A model generated the notes under the pieces. The model searched no databases. It was given only the letters and a program-made list of their open reading frames with translations, and was not told where the DNA came from. A program made the position numbers and the translations under genes. This document shows, one piece after another, positions 1 through 8,966 of a DNA stretch of 64,000 nucleotides; position 1 is the first letter of the stretch; each line of letters starts with the position of its first letter. Source of the DNA: RHLJ01 sp965242845 (lineage in GTDB: Bacteria > Bacteroidota > Rhodothermia > Balneolales > Balneolaceae); the NCBI GenBank assembly GCA_965242845.1, contig CBDETC010000001.1, positions 372,001-436,000 on the forward strand, written 5' to 3'.

Positions 1-505
1 GACGATGCTTTAAAATATTTGCGATATAAATATCGGAACGCTTAAAGTCTATGGCTCCCATGATTTTATCAAGTAGTTGGCCCGCTTTTCCAACAAAAGG
101 CTCTCCCTGTAGGTCCTCATTCATTCCCGGAGCTTCTCCGACAATCATCAGGTCAGCGTTGGGATTACCCACTCCAAAAACCAGGTTGGTATTTTCCAGA
201 TCCGTTCGAAGTTCTTCAGCCCTTTCACACAGCGCTTTTAGTTCTTCAAGCGTGGAACAATTGGAAATTAATTCCTGTTGGTTCAGCTTTTCATCAAGGG
301 GAGTAGGAGAGTCTAAATCAGTAAGTACTTGTTCTTCATTAGCTAAAGTTTCCGGGTGTTGATCTTTGTTGATCTCAGAACTTACTTTTTGACTTTCCTT
401 AATTATTAAGGAGCTATCCACATTGAAATCGCCGAAAAGTTCCTGTTGCTGTTTTAGGAAACGCTCTACTCGTTCAATGATATCTTCGGGATTTTGATCA
501 GCCAT
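1..505 (-). CDS. Uracil-DNA glycosylase, family 4-like (3' end cut by window edge)
   Basis: Read on the minus strand from ATG at 505-503; the reading frame stays open to base 1, so about 168 N-terminal residues are present. After a roughly 75-residue low-conservation leader comes the family-4/5 UDG core: FGVGNPNADLMIVGEAPG followed by NEDLQGEPFVGKAGQLLDKI, the uracil-binding and catalytic motif. These enzymes excise uracil from DNA in base excision repair. The start codon overlaps the stop of the upstream mtaB gene (TGATG), so the two are translationally coupled. Oddity: family-4 enzymes usually carry a C-x2-C before the core as half of a 4Fe-4S site; here the corresponding stretch reads LCERAEELR, with only one Cys. 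The remaining cluster ligands lie outside the window. Family identity is secure; cluster status is not. Confidence 0.88.
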   Translation of the reverse strand, partial: MADQNPEDIIERVERFLKQQQELFGDFNVDSSLIIKESQKVSSEINKDQHPETLANEEQVLTDLDSPTPLDEKLNQQELISNCSTLEELKALCERAEELRTDLENTNLVFGVGNPNADLMIVGEAPGMNEDLQGEPFVGKAGQLLDKIMGAIDFKRSDIYIANILKHR

Positions 506-1839
506 CAACCAATAATCTCAGCAATTGCTTTTTCCTCTTCCATAACGGCCTCATTTAGTTGTCCTACATAGTATCCATCATGGGAGTAGCTGCCAAAACG
601 AACTTCCTGGATGGTGTTAACTAAACGAGGATTAAAAGGCAGGGCTATTCGTACATAATTGTCACTCCATCCAAACATCAGGCCGTCCTTTTCAGCTTCT
701 TCAAAAAGCACCGGGCGTGTTTGGCCTTCAAACTGAGCATCAAAGTGAAATCTCTTTTTAGCTGAAAGCCTGCGAAGCAGATGCGTTCTCTTTTTTCGTT
801 CCTGCTTTGGGATTACAGGTGACAAAGAAAGAGCATAGGTGTTTGGTCGCTCGGAGTATGTGAACACGTGCAGGTAAGAAACGTCCAGGGAATCAATAAA
901 ATCGAAGGACTCCTGGAATAAGTCCTCGGTTTCTCCGGGGTGACCAGTAATCACATCCACACCAATACAGGTATCAGGCATTAGTTTTTTGATCAATTCT
1001 ACACGACCCTGATATAAATCAGAACGGTACCTTCGACGCATAATCTTTAACATCTCATCCGATCCACTTTGTAACGGAATATGGAAATGAGGCTGTAATT
1101 TGGTTGATTCCGATGCGAAATGGATGATTTCTTCGTGAAGAAGATTGGGCTCGATAGAAGAAACCCGTAAGCGTTCAATGCCATCTACCTTATCCAGTGC
1201 TTGTAGCAACTGGAAGAAATCTTCATCGGTTTCATATCCGAAATCTCCGGAATTCACCCCGGTGATGATGATCTCTTTAAAGCCCTCTTCTACCAGTACC
1301 TGGGCATTACGTACTACCGTTGATATTTTTGGGTTTCGGCTGGCTCCGCGAGCCAAAGGGATAGTACAGAACGAACATTTATAGTTACAGCCATCCTGCA
1401 CTTTGAGGAAGGCTCGGGTTCGGTCATCAGAAGAGAACGCATGATGGAAGTCCACGGCTTCATTGACATCCGAGTTATAAATGAGCGTTTTCTCCTGCTT
1501 TACAAAATCATCGAAGAGGTCGAGCAGATGAAATTTTTCTTTAGCTCCCAACACTACATCCACACCTTCAATTTCGGCGATTTCTTCAGGCTCAAGCTGG
1601 GCGTAGCATCCAACCACAGCGACAAAAGCATCAGGATTTCGCTTAAGGGCTTGCCGTACTGTTTTCCGACAGGCACTATTTGCATCCATTGTCACCGAAC
1701 AGGTATTGATCACATAGATATCAGCTCTGTCCTGGAAGTCCCCAAGCTCATAGCCATCATTCTCAAAGTCCCTCCGCATAGAGGAGGTTTCAGAGAAGTT
1801 GAGCTTACACCCTAATGTTTCAAATGCTACTTTTTTCAT
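505..1839 (-). CDS. mtaB: tRNA t6A37 methylthiotransferase MtaB (radical SAM)
   Basis: 444 residues, normal length for the family. The N-terminal MTTase domain opens with ETLGCKLN (the MtaB-type variant) and has the three cluster cysteines C11, C47 and C78. The radical SAM core has C151-x3-C155-x2-C158 (DGCNYKCSFC). A TRAM domain occupies roughly residues 370-435. The enzyme adds a methylthio group to N6-threonylcarbamoyladenosine at tRNA position 37, using two 4Fe-4S clusters and SAM. MtaB rather than MiaB or RimO is chosen from the GCKLN motif. It precedes and overlaps the UDG gene by one base. Confidence 0.93.
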   Translation of the reverse strand: MKKVAFETLGCKLNFSETSSMRRDFENDGYELGDFQDRADIYVINTCSVTMDANSACRKTVRQALKRNPDAFVAVVGCYAQLEPEEIAEIEGVDVVLGAKEKFHLLDLFDDFVKQEKTLIYNSDVNEAVDFHHAFSSDDRTRAFLKVQDGCNYKCSFCTIPLARGASRNPKISTVVRNAQVLVEEGFKEIIITGVNSGDFGYETDEDFFQLLQALDKVDGIERLRVSSIEPNLLHEEIIHFASESTKLQPHFHIPLQSGSDEMLKIMRRRYRSDLYQGRVELIKKLMPDTCIGVDVITGHPGETEDLFQESFDFIDSLDVSYLHVFTYSERPNTYALSLSPVIPKQERKKRTHLLRRLSAKKRFHFDAQFEGQTRPVLFEEAEKDGLMFGWSDNYVRIALPFNPRLVNTIQEVRFGSYSHDGYYVGQLNEAVMEEEKAIAEIIG

Positions 1840-1901
1840 CGGGGCAAAGATAAGGAGATACTACGGGGCATGCGAGTTTACCAATAACAATATTCTTATT
1901 T

Positions 1902-1958
1902 GTCATTCTGAGGCTTCTGCCGAAGAATCTAAACGGGTAATGACTCAGAAGGATGATA
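1902..1958. repeat. Dispersed intergenic repeat, GTCATTCTGAG type (copy 1, partial)
   Basis: This copy starts GTCATTCTGAGGCTTC and contains CGAAGAATCTAAACG, both shared with the copies at 12868 and 41508. The right end (CTCAGAAGGATGAT) is a degenerate form of the CTCAGGATGAC terminal repeat. It is non-coding and lies between mtaB and the secreted nuclease. Confidence 0.65.
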
Positions 1959-1961
1959 ATC

Positions 1962-1992
1962 AAAAAAGGCCATCTCATCGAGACGGCCTTTT
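1962..1992 (-). terminator. Rho-independent terminator of the secreted nuclease gene
   Basis: The arms AAAAGGCCATCTC and GAGACGGCCTTTT form a stem with one A/C mismatch and a short loop. On the minus strand the stem is followed by a run of Ts, and it sits 20 bases after the nuclease stop. The symmetrical A/T flanks could let it work on both strands. Confidence 0.7.
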
Positions 1993-2011
1993 GAGTTAGG
2001 AATTAATCAGC

Positions 2012-5000
2012 TTATTTAGAAAGCAGCATCTTATTAGTGAATACCTGGTTTCCAACGGTTAATCGATAGATATATAATCCGCTCGCGAGACCTGATGCAT
2101 CAAAACTCACCGAATGAGTGCCTGCATCCCGGAATCCTTGAGCTAATACAGCTACCTGCTGACCCAGGGTATTATAAACTACCAGGTTAATTTCTGAGGC
2201 CTCGGTAAGACTGAAATCAATTTGGGTAGTTGGGTTAAAGGGATTCGGGTAATTCTGAGATAGGCTTAGCTTGTCAGGGAGTTCAGTGACTCCTTCATTA
2301 CTCCGAGCTACTTCTTTCGAAGCGGCCTGGTTTCCAAATACCACATAAGCCACTTGCTCAGTAGTGTGATTTCGTTCACTACCTGAAATTTGATCCTCAT
2401 CAAAAGCCAGGTTTAGGTTTGAAGAGGAGAGAGGGTTGGCTCCATAAATGAGCGGCCATCCTCCATCGTTTCCATCCATAGCTGCTACACTTAGATGTGC
2501 ACTTTGGGCAGTGGTTAATCCACTCAGGGAATAACTGTATGGAGGAGAGTTCGTTATTCCCCGAACAATATCAGAACCCAGTGCAGCTGTAAAAGGAGTA
2601 CCATCTATACTACCAGTTCCCGATTCAAATACTACATAGCCAATAGTTTCATCAGCACGTCCCTGGTCTGAATCTTCAGCTACATGCTTGCCGGTAAATA
2701 GGGTTGAGCTGTTTGGAGGAGCGGTTCTAGAGCCGCCTCTTGCCCAGAATACGGACCAATCTGCATCGTTTTCTGTCATTACCTGCCCTAAAACAACAGG
2801 CGATGAGTATGAATTCGAATAGGACTGGCTTTGACCGTTCCAGGAACTTCTTGCATCGGTGACTGTGGAAAGGGTAGTAACAGCTTCCATTTTTACCCCA
2901 TCATTCGCATCGGTATAAACTCCTTCTTCTACTACAAAGTAGTGTACTGTGTAGCCGCTTAAGGTGGTACCACTAGGGTTTTGAACCTTTACTTCAAAGC
3001 TATTACCTAATGCATTTCTTACACGGACTACCGCCGGTAAATCTCCGGTATCATAACCAGGAGTTGCTACAACTATCATAGAAGTATAGGTCTCAGAAAG
3101 AGAAACGGTAGTCCAGGTACTGGATACATTGTTGATCACACCCTGAGCAAACCGAATGGTAGATCCGTTGGAAGCAGGATCAATGGTAGCCGTGGTTTGG
3201 GCAGCATTAGTGGCTCCGTCATTATCTGTTACCGTGAGTGTTACCGTATAGCTTCCTGAAGAAGTATAGGTATGGCTTGGGTTAGCAGAAGTACTGCTGT
3301 TTCCATCTCCAAAATCCCAGGAATAACCAGTAATGGTTCCATCACTATCAGAAGACCCGGCACTGGAGAAACTTACAACCTGACCTTCTGTTCCTGTATA
3401 AGGACCATTTACTACGGCTACAGGATCGGCATTGGGTGAAGGCTGAGTTTGAGGATTCCCATTTCCGGTAGCTACCGACCAATCTGAAAATACATCATTA
3501 TCTGAAGTTACCGTGGTTCGGAAAATAGTACTTCCGGTTCCGGCGGTGGGCTGAGATGTGCTTCCCCAACCAGTAGGAGTACCAGATGAAGCCCCGCCTT
3601 CCCAGGCTACTGCGTCTATTTGCTGGCCTGAATCATTATTCAGGATTAGGGCATCTCCTGTATTATTAAGTGCAGGAATAGCTCCATAAATGTCAGCATC
3701 AAAACCATACAATGCGTTGAAGCCTGCAGCATTCACTGCAATGGTCAGGTAAGTACCGGCATCGAAAGAAGTATTTGCGGGTAGAGTGTAGGTAGCACCG
3801 GTTCCGTTATTGTCTGTAATCGTCCAGCCACTTATATCTGCAGTAGACCCGGTATTGTTATACAACTCGACCCATTCTTCCTGAGAATCGGTACCAGGAG
3901 TGTCATAAAAGATTTCACTAAATACCACACCTGTGCCTGCTGCAACGGTAATAGTCACTGAGGCATTATCTGATCCTGTTGCTCCTAAATCATCTGTTAC
4001 GGTCAAGGATGCTGTAAAGCTCCCAGCAGCAGCATAGCTGTGCGATGGGTTAGCAGCAGTACTGGTATTTCCGTCTCCAAAATCCCACAGATAACTGGCG
4101 ATGGTTCCATCCGGGTCATTGGATCCTGCACTTGAAAAGGCGATAGCACTTCCAACCAATCCATTGTACGGCCCATTTGCTACGGCTGTAGGAGCGGTAT
4201 TCGTCGGCTGGGTTTGTGGATTCCCATTGCCTGAAGCCACCGACCAGTCAGAAAAGCTATCAGTATCCGAAGTGACAATGGTTCTGAAGATGGAGCTGCC
4301 CGTACCAGCAGAAGGCTGTGAGGTACTTCCCCAACCAGAAGGAGTACCAGATGAAGCTCCACCTTCCCAGGCAACTTCATCAATGAGGGTGCTGGTATTA
4401 TCTCGTAATAGGAGGGCATCACCAGTATTGTTTAATGCTGGAATGCTGCCGTACACATCTGCATCAAAACCGTATAAGGCATTGAAGCCTGTAGCATTTA
4501 CCGCAAAGGTCATATAGGTACCAGGATTGATACTGGTTCCTCCAGGAATAGTAAAAGTAGCACCCGTACCGTTGTTGTCAGTAATAGTCCAGTTGGAAAG
4601 GTCAATAACTGAGCCGGTTCCGTTATAAATTTCGACCCATTCTTCCTGGGAATCGGTGCCTGGTGTATCATAAAAGATCTCACTGAATACTACTCCTGAA
4701 CCTCCGCCAGCTCCGTTAACGGTCACTGAGGCTACATCATTAGTTGAAGCGCCCTGATTATCGGTTACGGTTAAGGTAGCGGTAAAAGATCCTGCAGAAG
4801 TATAGGAATGAGTAGGATTAGCTAAAGTACTGCTGTTTCCATCTCCAAAATCCCATGAATAGTTGGTTATGGTACCGTCGCTATCAGATGAGCCTGCACT
4901 TGAGAAAGAAATAGAGGCATTTGTATTACCATTATATGGGCCATTGGCTTCAGCAACAGGAGGGATGTTACCTCCGCCACCGTTTGCAAGGCTTACAAAA

Positions 5001-5914
5001 TCAGCGTAAACGGGAAGGTGATCAGAGGCGTCATGGATAGCATCGGCTACTGTTTGACTCACTGCTGAGTTTGAACCGCTATTAATAGCCAGGTTGAAAT
5101 GATTTCCATCATTTCCGAATGCAGTATACGAGTTGGCTATCATTTCTACATTTGCATTGTCATTGATATCAAATGAGGTAAATAAAAAATCAAACCGATC
5201 ATCCATACCCCCATTTGCACCCCCTCCAAATTGTGTGGTTCTTGGGCTTTGAGTATGTACTGCGGCAAAAGAAGCGTTGTTATGCCAATTTCCAACCCCT
5301 CCGGATGGTTGCAAAGGGTCCTCAGCACGTCCGTCATTATCTGCTTCGTTTGCTATAAATTTTTGGTAGGCGGCTTCTCCGGAATCATAGAGATTCATGT
5401 CTCCACCGATAATAAACTCAGTTCCTGCAGGAAGGTTATTTAAGTGGTTCCTTAGAATGGTTACTTCATCAGCACGTTTGATTTCGTTTTCAGAACCCTG
5501 ACTAGCCTTCAGGTGGGCACTATAAAATCGAATCTGGTTATCTCCAATTTGAACTACATACTCCGAAAATTCTCTCAAAGCAGTAGGTATTTCGGCCTGA
5601 GATATTAATGTAGCAATGGAAGTACGATAGAAGAGCATATTATCTGTATCAACTCCATCATTAAATGTAGCCCTGGCATATTGAACACCACCAGCATTTA
5701 GAGCGCTTAAGATTAAGTCGGCTCCTGCCGCGTCCACGATTTCCTGCATCAGCAAGATGTCGGGGTTGGCAGCTTGCAATACGGTTTGAAAAGCAGCCTG
5801 ACGGTCCGTATCAGTTCCGTCCAGCTTTAGACCATTATAGGTCATTACCCTAAAGTTTACATCCTGGGCATAAGCAAATGTGGATGTGAGTAGAAGCACA
5901 AGTAGTGCGCGCAT
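2012..5914 (-). CDS. Secreted endonuclease/exonuclease/phosphatase with tandem PKD-LTD modules and T9SS sorting domain
   Basis: The frame opens at 5941, but the Met at 5914 begins a clean signal peptide (MRALLVLLLTSTFAYA), giving 1300 residues. The order is: EEP nuclease-type domain (about 20-310, with LLMQEI, GGDMN and ASDHLPVYADF), PKD (WDFGDGN), lamin-tail domain (SEIFYDTPG), PKD, second lamin-tail domain, PKD, an unclassified beta-rich region of about 280 residues, and a C-terminal type IX sorting domain (NYPNPFNPTT to the C-terminus). The protein is probably exported by T9SS and acts at or outside the cell surface on extracellular DNA or another phosphodiester; the substrate is an inference. 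The two lamin-tail/PKD units are nearly identical, indicating recent internal duplication. It is a single-gene unit. Confidence 0.85.
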   Translation of the reverse strand: MRALLVLLLTSTFAYAQDVNFRVMTYNGLKLDGTDTDRQAAFQTVLQAANPDILLMQEIVDAAGADLILSALNAGGVQYARATFNDGVDTDNMLFYRTSIATLISQAEIPTALREFSEYVVQIGDNQIRFYSAHLKASQGSENEIKRADEVTILRNHLNNLPAGTEFIIGGDMNLYDSGEAAYQKFIANEADNDGRAEDPLQPSGGVGNWHNNASFAAVHTQSPRTTQFGGGANGGMDDRFDFLFTSFDINDNANVEMIANSYTAFGNDGNHFNLAINSGSNSAVSQTVADAIHDASDHLPVYADFVSLANGGGGNIPPVAEANGPYNGNTNASISFSSAGSSDSDGTITNYSWDFGDGNSSTLANPTHSYTSAGSFTATLTVTDNQGASTNDVASVTVNGAGGGSGVVFSEIFYDTPGTDSQEEWVEIYNGTGSVIDLSNWTITDNNGTGATFTIPGGTSINPGTYMTFAVNATGFNALYGFDADVYGSIPALNNTGDALLLRDNTSTLIDEVAWEGGASSGTPSGWGSTSQPSAGTGSSIFRTIVTSDTDSFSDWSVASGNGNPQTQPTNTAPTAVANGPYNGLVGSAIAFSSAGSNDPDGTIASYLWDFGDGNTSTAANPSHSYAAAGSFTASLTVTDDLGATGSDNASVTITVAAGTGVVFSEIFYDTPGTDSQEEWVELYNNTGSTADISGWTITDNNGTGATYTLPANTSFDAGTYLTIAVNAAGFNALYGFDADIYGAIPALNNTGDALILNNDSGQQIDAVAWEGGASSGTPTGWGSTSQPTAGTGSTIFRTTVTSDNDVFSDWSVATGNGNPQTQPSPNADPVAVVNGPYTGTEGQVVSFSSAGSSDSDGTITGYSWDFGDGNSSTSANPSHTYTSSGSYTVTLTVTDNDGATNAAQTTATIDPASNGSTIRFAQGVINNVSSTWTTVSLSETYTSMIVVATPGYDTGDLPAVVRVRNALGNSFEVKVQNPSGTTLSGYTVHYFVVEEGVYTDANDGVKMEAVTTLSTVTDARSSWNGQSQSYSNSYSSPVVLGQVMTENDADWSVFWARGGSRTAPPNSSTLFTGKHVAEDSDQGRADETIGYVVFESGTGSIDGTPFTAALGSDIVRGITNSPPYSYSLSGLTTAQSAHLSVAAMDGNDGGWPLIYGANPLSSSNLNLAFDEDQISGSERNHTTEQVAYVVFGNQAASKEVARSNEGVTELPDKLSLSQNYPNPFNPTTQIDFSLTEASEINLVVYNTLGQQVAVLAQGFRDAGTHSVSFDASGLASGLYIYRLTVGNQVFTNKMLLSK

Positions 5915-5974
5915 TATTCCCCTTTGACATAATTCTATCATTTGGTATTCCTCCGGTATGTTAGTTAGAAATGC

Positions 5975-6056
5975 GACCTGTAACGTGGTGACAGCTGATT
6001 ACGGTCTGCTGGTGGAGGCTCCCTCGACCCATTACAAGGGATTACACAGGCAGGTC
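5975..6056. other. GC-richer intergenic segment with inverted-repeat ends, possible structured leader
   Basis: The 308-base gap between the divergent nuclease and kinase genes is AT-rich except here. The segment is bounded by GACCTG (5975-5980) and CAGGTC (6051-6056). It contains further possible stems: CCC/GGG around ATTACAA, CAGC/GCTG, and GGAGGCTCC. The trinucleotide-rich GTAAT/ATTAC motif occurs three times. It lies 61 bases upstream of the nuclease start, a plausible 5' leader on the minus strand. It matches no riboswitch class I recognise. The rest of the gap (6057-6222) shows nothing but AT-rich promoter-like sequence. Confidence 0.35.
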
Positions 6057-6222
6057 ATAAAAGAATAATTAACAGAGACGGAGGAGTCAAATAAACAAAT
6101 GGAAATCCCAAAATTCTAATGTTGTTTCCGAGTTCGCACTACCAATAGTAATCGATTTCCTCGAAAGCATCTTTAAAAATATCTATATAAAACTTTAGGT
6201 CTTAGGTGGTACATTAACAGCC

Positions 6223-8589
6223 ATGAAGTTTTTCGAAGAAACAGTAGATCAGGCTGGGGATATCATTTTTTTCTGCGATATGCAGGGGGTATGTACCTTT
6301 GTGAATGCCTTTACTGAACGTCTGATTGGTCTGAGCAAAAAAGAGATTGTGGGTCGGCATTTTACTGATTTCGTCGCAGATGAAGCTAGAGAGGAAGTAG
6401 CCAAGCATTATATAGGGCTACTTAGTACCCACTTCGAAAACGATTATTATGAATTCCCTGTAATGACCAGTACTGGTAATGTATTATGGGTAGGGCAGTC
6501 AACAAATCTTAGATTGGATGAAAATGGCGATGCGATAGGCTTCTTTGCAATTGCACGTCCCATCACCAAGCTTAAATCCATTCAGCATTCACTTTCCGAA
6601 AGTGAATCTAAAGTACGCTCTATCATTGATTCTGCCCTGGATGCGGTGATTGTGATTAATGAAGAAGGGATTATTACCGAATGGAATAAACAAGCGGAAC
6701 AGACTTTTGGGTGGAGTAAAGAACGAGCCCAGGGAATGCGACTCTCTGAAACCATTATTCCTCCTGAATTCCGGGAAGCTCATGAGCGCGGAATGAAACA
6801 TTTCCTGAAAACAGGAGAGGGTCCGGTATTGAATCAGCGGATTGAGATTACGGCTATGCATGCTTCCGGAAGAATCTTTCCGGTTGAGCTGACCATTATT
6901 CCTAACCAGATTGACGGGGTATTTTTCTTCAGTTCTTTTGTAAGAGACATTACCGAAGCAAAGAAATCAGAGAACTTGCTTAAGGCCATTAATAATCTTG
7001 CTATTTCTTTACTCGGAAAAACCAGTCTGGATGAAATTGCCTGGGAAATCACCAAAAATACCACCGAACAATTAGGTTTCGATGACTGCGTGGTCTATAT
7101 CCTGGATGAAGAAAAAGAGGAATTGCATCAATTAGCAGCTTATGGTGAAAGCAAATCTGAAGATGGAAAGATTTTAAATCCAATAACTATCCCTTTGGGT
7201 AAAGGAATTGTTGGAAGGGTTGCAAAGATAGGTGCTCCTATTATTATAGATGACACCTCCAAGGAGCCAGATTACATTGTGGATGACGAAACCCGCTATT
7301 CTGAGCTTTCGGTTCCTATTATTGAGGGAGACAAAGTAATCGGAGTGATTGATTCAGAGCATGAAGAAAAAGGATTTTATACCGAAGAACATCTGCAGAC
7401 GCTCACTACAGTGGCAAACCTGGTATCAGCTCAATTGAATACCGCTATCGTTAATAATCAAAAGCTGAAAGCAGAGCAGTCCTTAAGAGAAAGTGAGGAA
7501 CGCTGGCAGAAGTTGGTGGAAAATCAACCAGAAGCCATTCAGATTACAGAAGAAGGGAAGGTTGTTTATTTGAATCAGGCCGGACTGGATTTGTATGAAG
7601 CCACGTCAATGGAACAAATTGTAGGGAAAAATCTCCTGGAGTTGGCTGGTAATACACTTCGCAGTAAGTTTGAAAAGAGACTGGAGCAATTAAAGAAAGG
7701 AGAGAAAGTCCCTTCCATTGAATTCGAGATAAATACCTATAAAGGCAATACGAAGATTATTGAAGCTACTTCTTCGCCGGTAACCTATAACGGTAAATGG
7801 GCTATACAAACCATTGCTCGCGATATTACCGAAAAGAAAGAAGCAGAAGAGCGTAAAGAAAGACTACTCGCTGATTTGAAGGTGGCTAATGATAAGCTCA
7901 ATGAGTTTGCTCATGTGGTTTCGCATGATTTGAAAGCGCCTCTTCGTGCTATCAGTTCTTTGAGTGAATGGGTGGTTGAGGACTATAGAGATTCGTTAGA
8001 CGAAGAAGGGAAACAGACTCTGGAAATGATCATTGAGAATGTGGAAAAAATGGATGCGCTTATTGAGGGTATTCTTACTTATTCCACTTCAACTTCCAAA
8101 AAAGAAGAGCTGGAAACCATTGATTTGAACGAATTGATTAGAGAAATACTCAACCGATTACATATTCCGGATCATATTAAGCTGGATGTACAGAAAGGAT
8201 TTCCGAAAGTGGAATTTAGTAGAGTACAGCTCGGGCAGGTTATTCAAAACCTGGTAAGCAATGCCATTAAGTTCATGGATAAAGAGAAAGGAGTTATAAG
8301 AATCGGTTTCGAGGAACAGGAAGAGAAGTGGTTGTGTTTTGTAGCGGATAATGGTCCTGGAATCGATGAGGAAATCGGTAACGATGTGTTTAACCTTTTT
8401 TCTACCTTCCATGATAGTAACGAAGGTTCCACGGGTATTGGACTTTCCATTATTAAAAAGATTATGGAGAACCATCATGAAGATGTTTGGTTCGAAAGTA
8501 CCTCAGGACAGGGTACGACCTTCTATTTTACCATAGGGAAATTTAAAAGCAATGAAAGATCAGAAATCAGTATTACTGCTCGAGGATAA
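6223..8589 (+). CDS. Cytoplasmic PAS-PAS-GAF-PAS sensor histidine kinase
   Basis: 788 residues with no transmembrane segment. A PAS domain (1-110) starts directly at the N-terminus, followed by a second PAS (about 130-245, FFFSSFVRDITE), a GAF domain (about 255-410, with GKGIVGRVA), a third PAS (about 425-540), a coiled linker, then the HisKA domain with SHDLKAPLR (phospho-acceptor His568) and an HATPase_c domain (NLVSNAIKF, DNGPGID, GIGLSI). It autophosphorylates on His568 in response to an unknown cytosolic or redox/ligand cue. It is the first gene of a four-gene run with overlapping ends (the next start at 8552 is inside this gene), so the run is one operon feeding a phosphorelay. Confidence 0.9.
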   Translation: MKFFEETVDQAGDIIFFCDMQGVCTFVNAFTERLIGLSKKEIVGRHFTDFVADEAREEVAKHYIGLLSTHFENDYYEFPVMTSTGNVLWVGQSTNLRLDENGDAIGFFAIARPITKLKSIQHSLSESESKVRSIIDSALDAVIVINEEGIITEWNKQAEQTFGWSKERAQGMRLSETIIPPEFREAHERGMKHFLKTGEGPVLNQRIEITAMHASGRIFPVELTIIPNQIDGVFFFSSFVRDITEAKKSENLLKAINNLAISLLGKTSLDEIAWEITKNTTEQLGFDDCVVYILDEEKEELHQLAAYGESKSEDGKILNPITIPLGKGIVGRVAKIGAPIIIDDTSKEPDYIVDDETRYSELSVPIIEGDKVIGVIDSEHEEKGFYTEEHLQTLTTVANLVSAQLNTAIVNNQKLKAEQSLRESEERWQKLVENQPEAIQITEEGKVVYLNQAGLDLYEATSMEQIVGKNLLELAGNTLRSKFEKRLEQLKKGEKVPSIEFEINTYKGNTKIIEATSSPVTYNGKWAIQTIARDITEKKEAEERKERLLADLKVANDKLNEFAHVVSHDLKAPLRAISSLSEWVVEDYRDSLDEEGKQTLEMIIENVEKMDALIEGILTYSTSTSKKEELETIDLNELIREILNRLHIPDHIKLDVQKGFPKVEFSRVQLGQVIQNLVSNAIKFMDKEKGVIRIGFEEQEEKWLCFVADNGPGIDEEIGNDVFNLFSTFHDSNEGSTGIGLSIIKKIMENHHEDVWFESTSGQGTTFYFTIGKFKSNERSEISITARG

Positions 8590-8965
8590 TGAGCTCGAAG
8601 TAAAGAAAGTAGAACGGGCCTTCTCCAAGCTTGAGATCACAAATACGCTGATTTCGAAGCAGAATGGGAAGGAAGGTTTAAAATGGCTCAATGAGAATAC
8701 CACTAACCTACCCGGGTTGATACTTCTGGATTTAAACATGCCAGTGATGGATGGCTTTGAATTCCTCGAGGCTATCAAAGAAGATGATGAGTTTAAAAAG
8801 ATCCCAGTTGTAATAATGACCACCTCCAAGCACCCATCTGATAAACTTAAAGGTTTCGAAAAGCAGGCAGCAGGATATATGGTGAAACCGGTTCGGTACA
8901 GTGATTTTGTTGAGATGCTTTCCACTTTAAAGCATTATTGGTCAACCAGCGAAAGCGCCTATTGA
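8552..8965 (+). CDS. Single-domain response regulator (Rcp1-like REC)
   Basis: 137 residues forming one receiver domain and no output. The acidic pocket is LLLEDNE, the phospho-acceptor is D60 in LLDLNMPVMDG, the conserved Thr is in VVIMTTSK, and the Lys is in GYMVKPVR. It overlaps the last 38 bases of the kinase gene in another frame, implying translational coupling. Stand-alone RECs like this usually shuttle phosphate from a partner kinase; here the likely acceptor is the HPt protein encoded one base further on. Confidence 0.9.
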   Translation: MKDQKSVLLLEDNELEVKKVERAFSKLEITNTLISKQNGKEGLKWLNENTTNLPGLILLDLNMPVMDGFEFLEAIKEDDEFKKIPVVIMTTSKHPSDKLKGFEKQAAGYMVKPVRYSDFVEMLSTLKHYWSTSESAY

Positions 8966-8966
8966 G

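Noticed and set aside
4101..4517. Long antisense reading frame inside the secreted nuclease
   Set aside because: Composition mirrors the repetitive PKD/LTD coding strand; no domain, start context or neighbour supports it.
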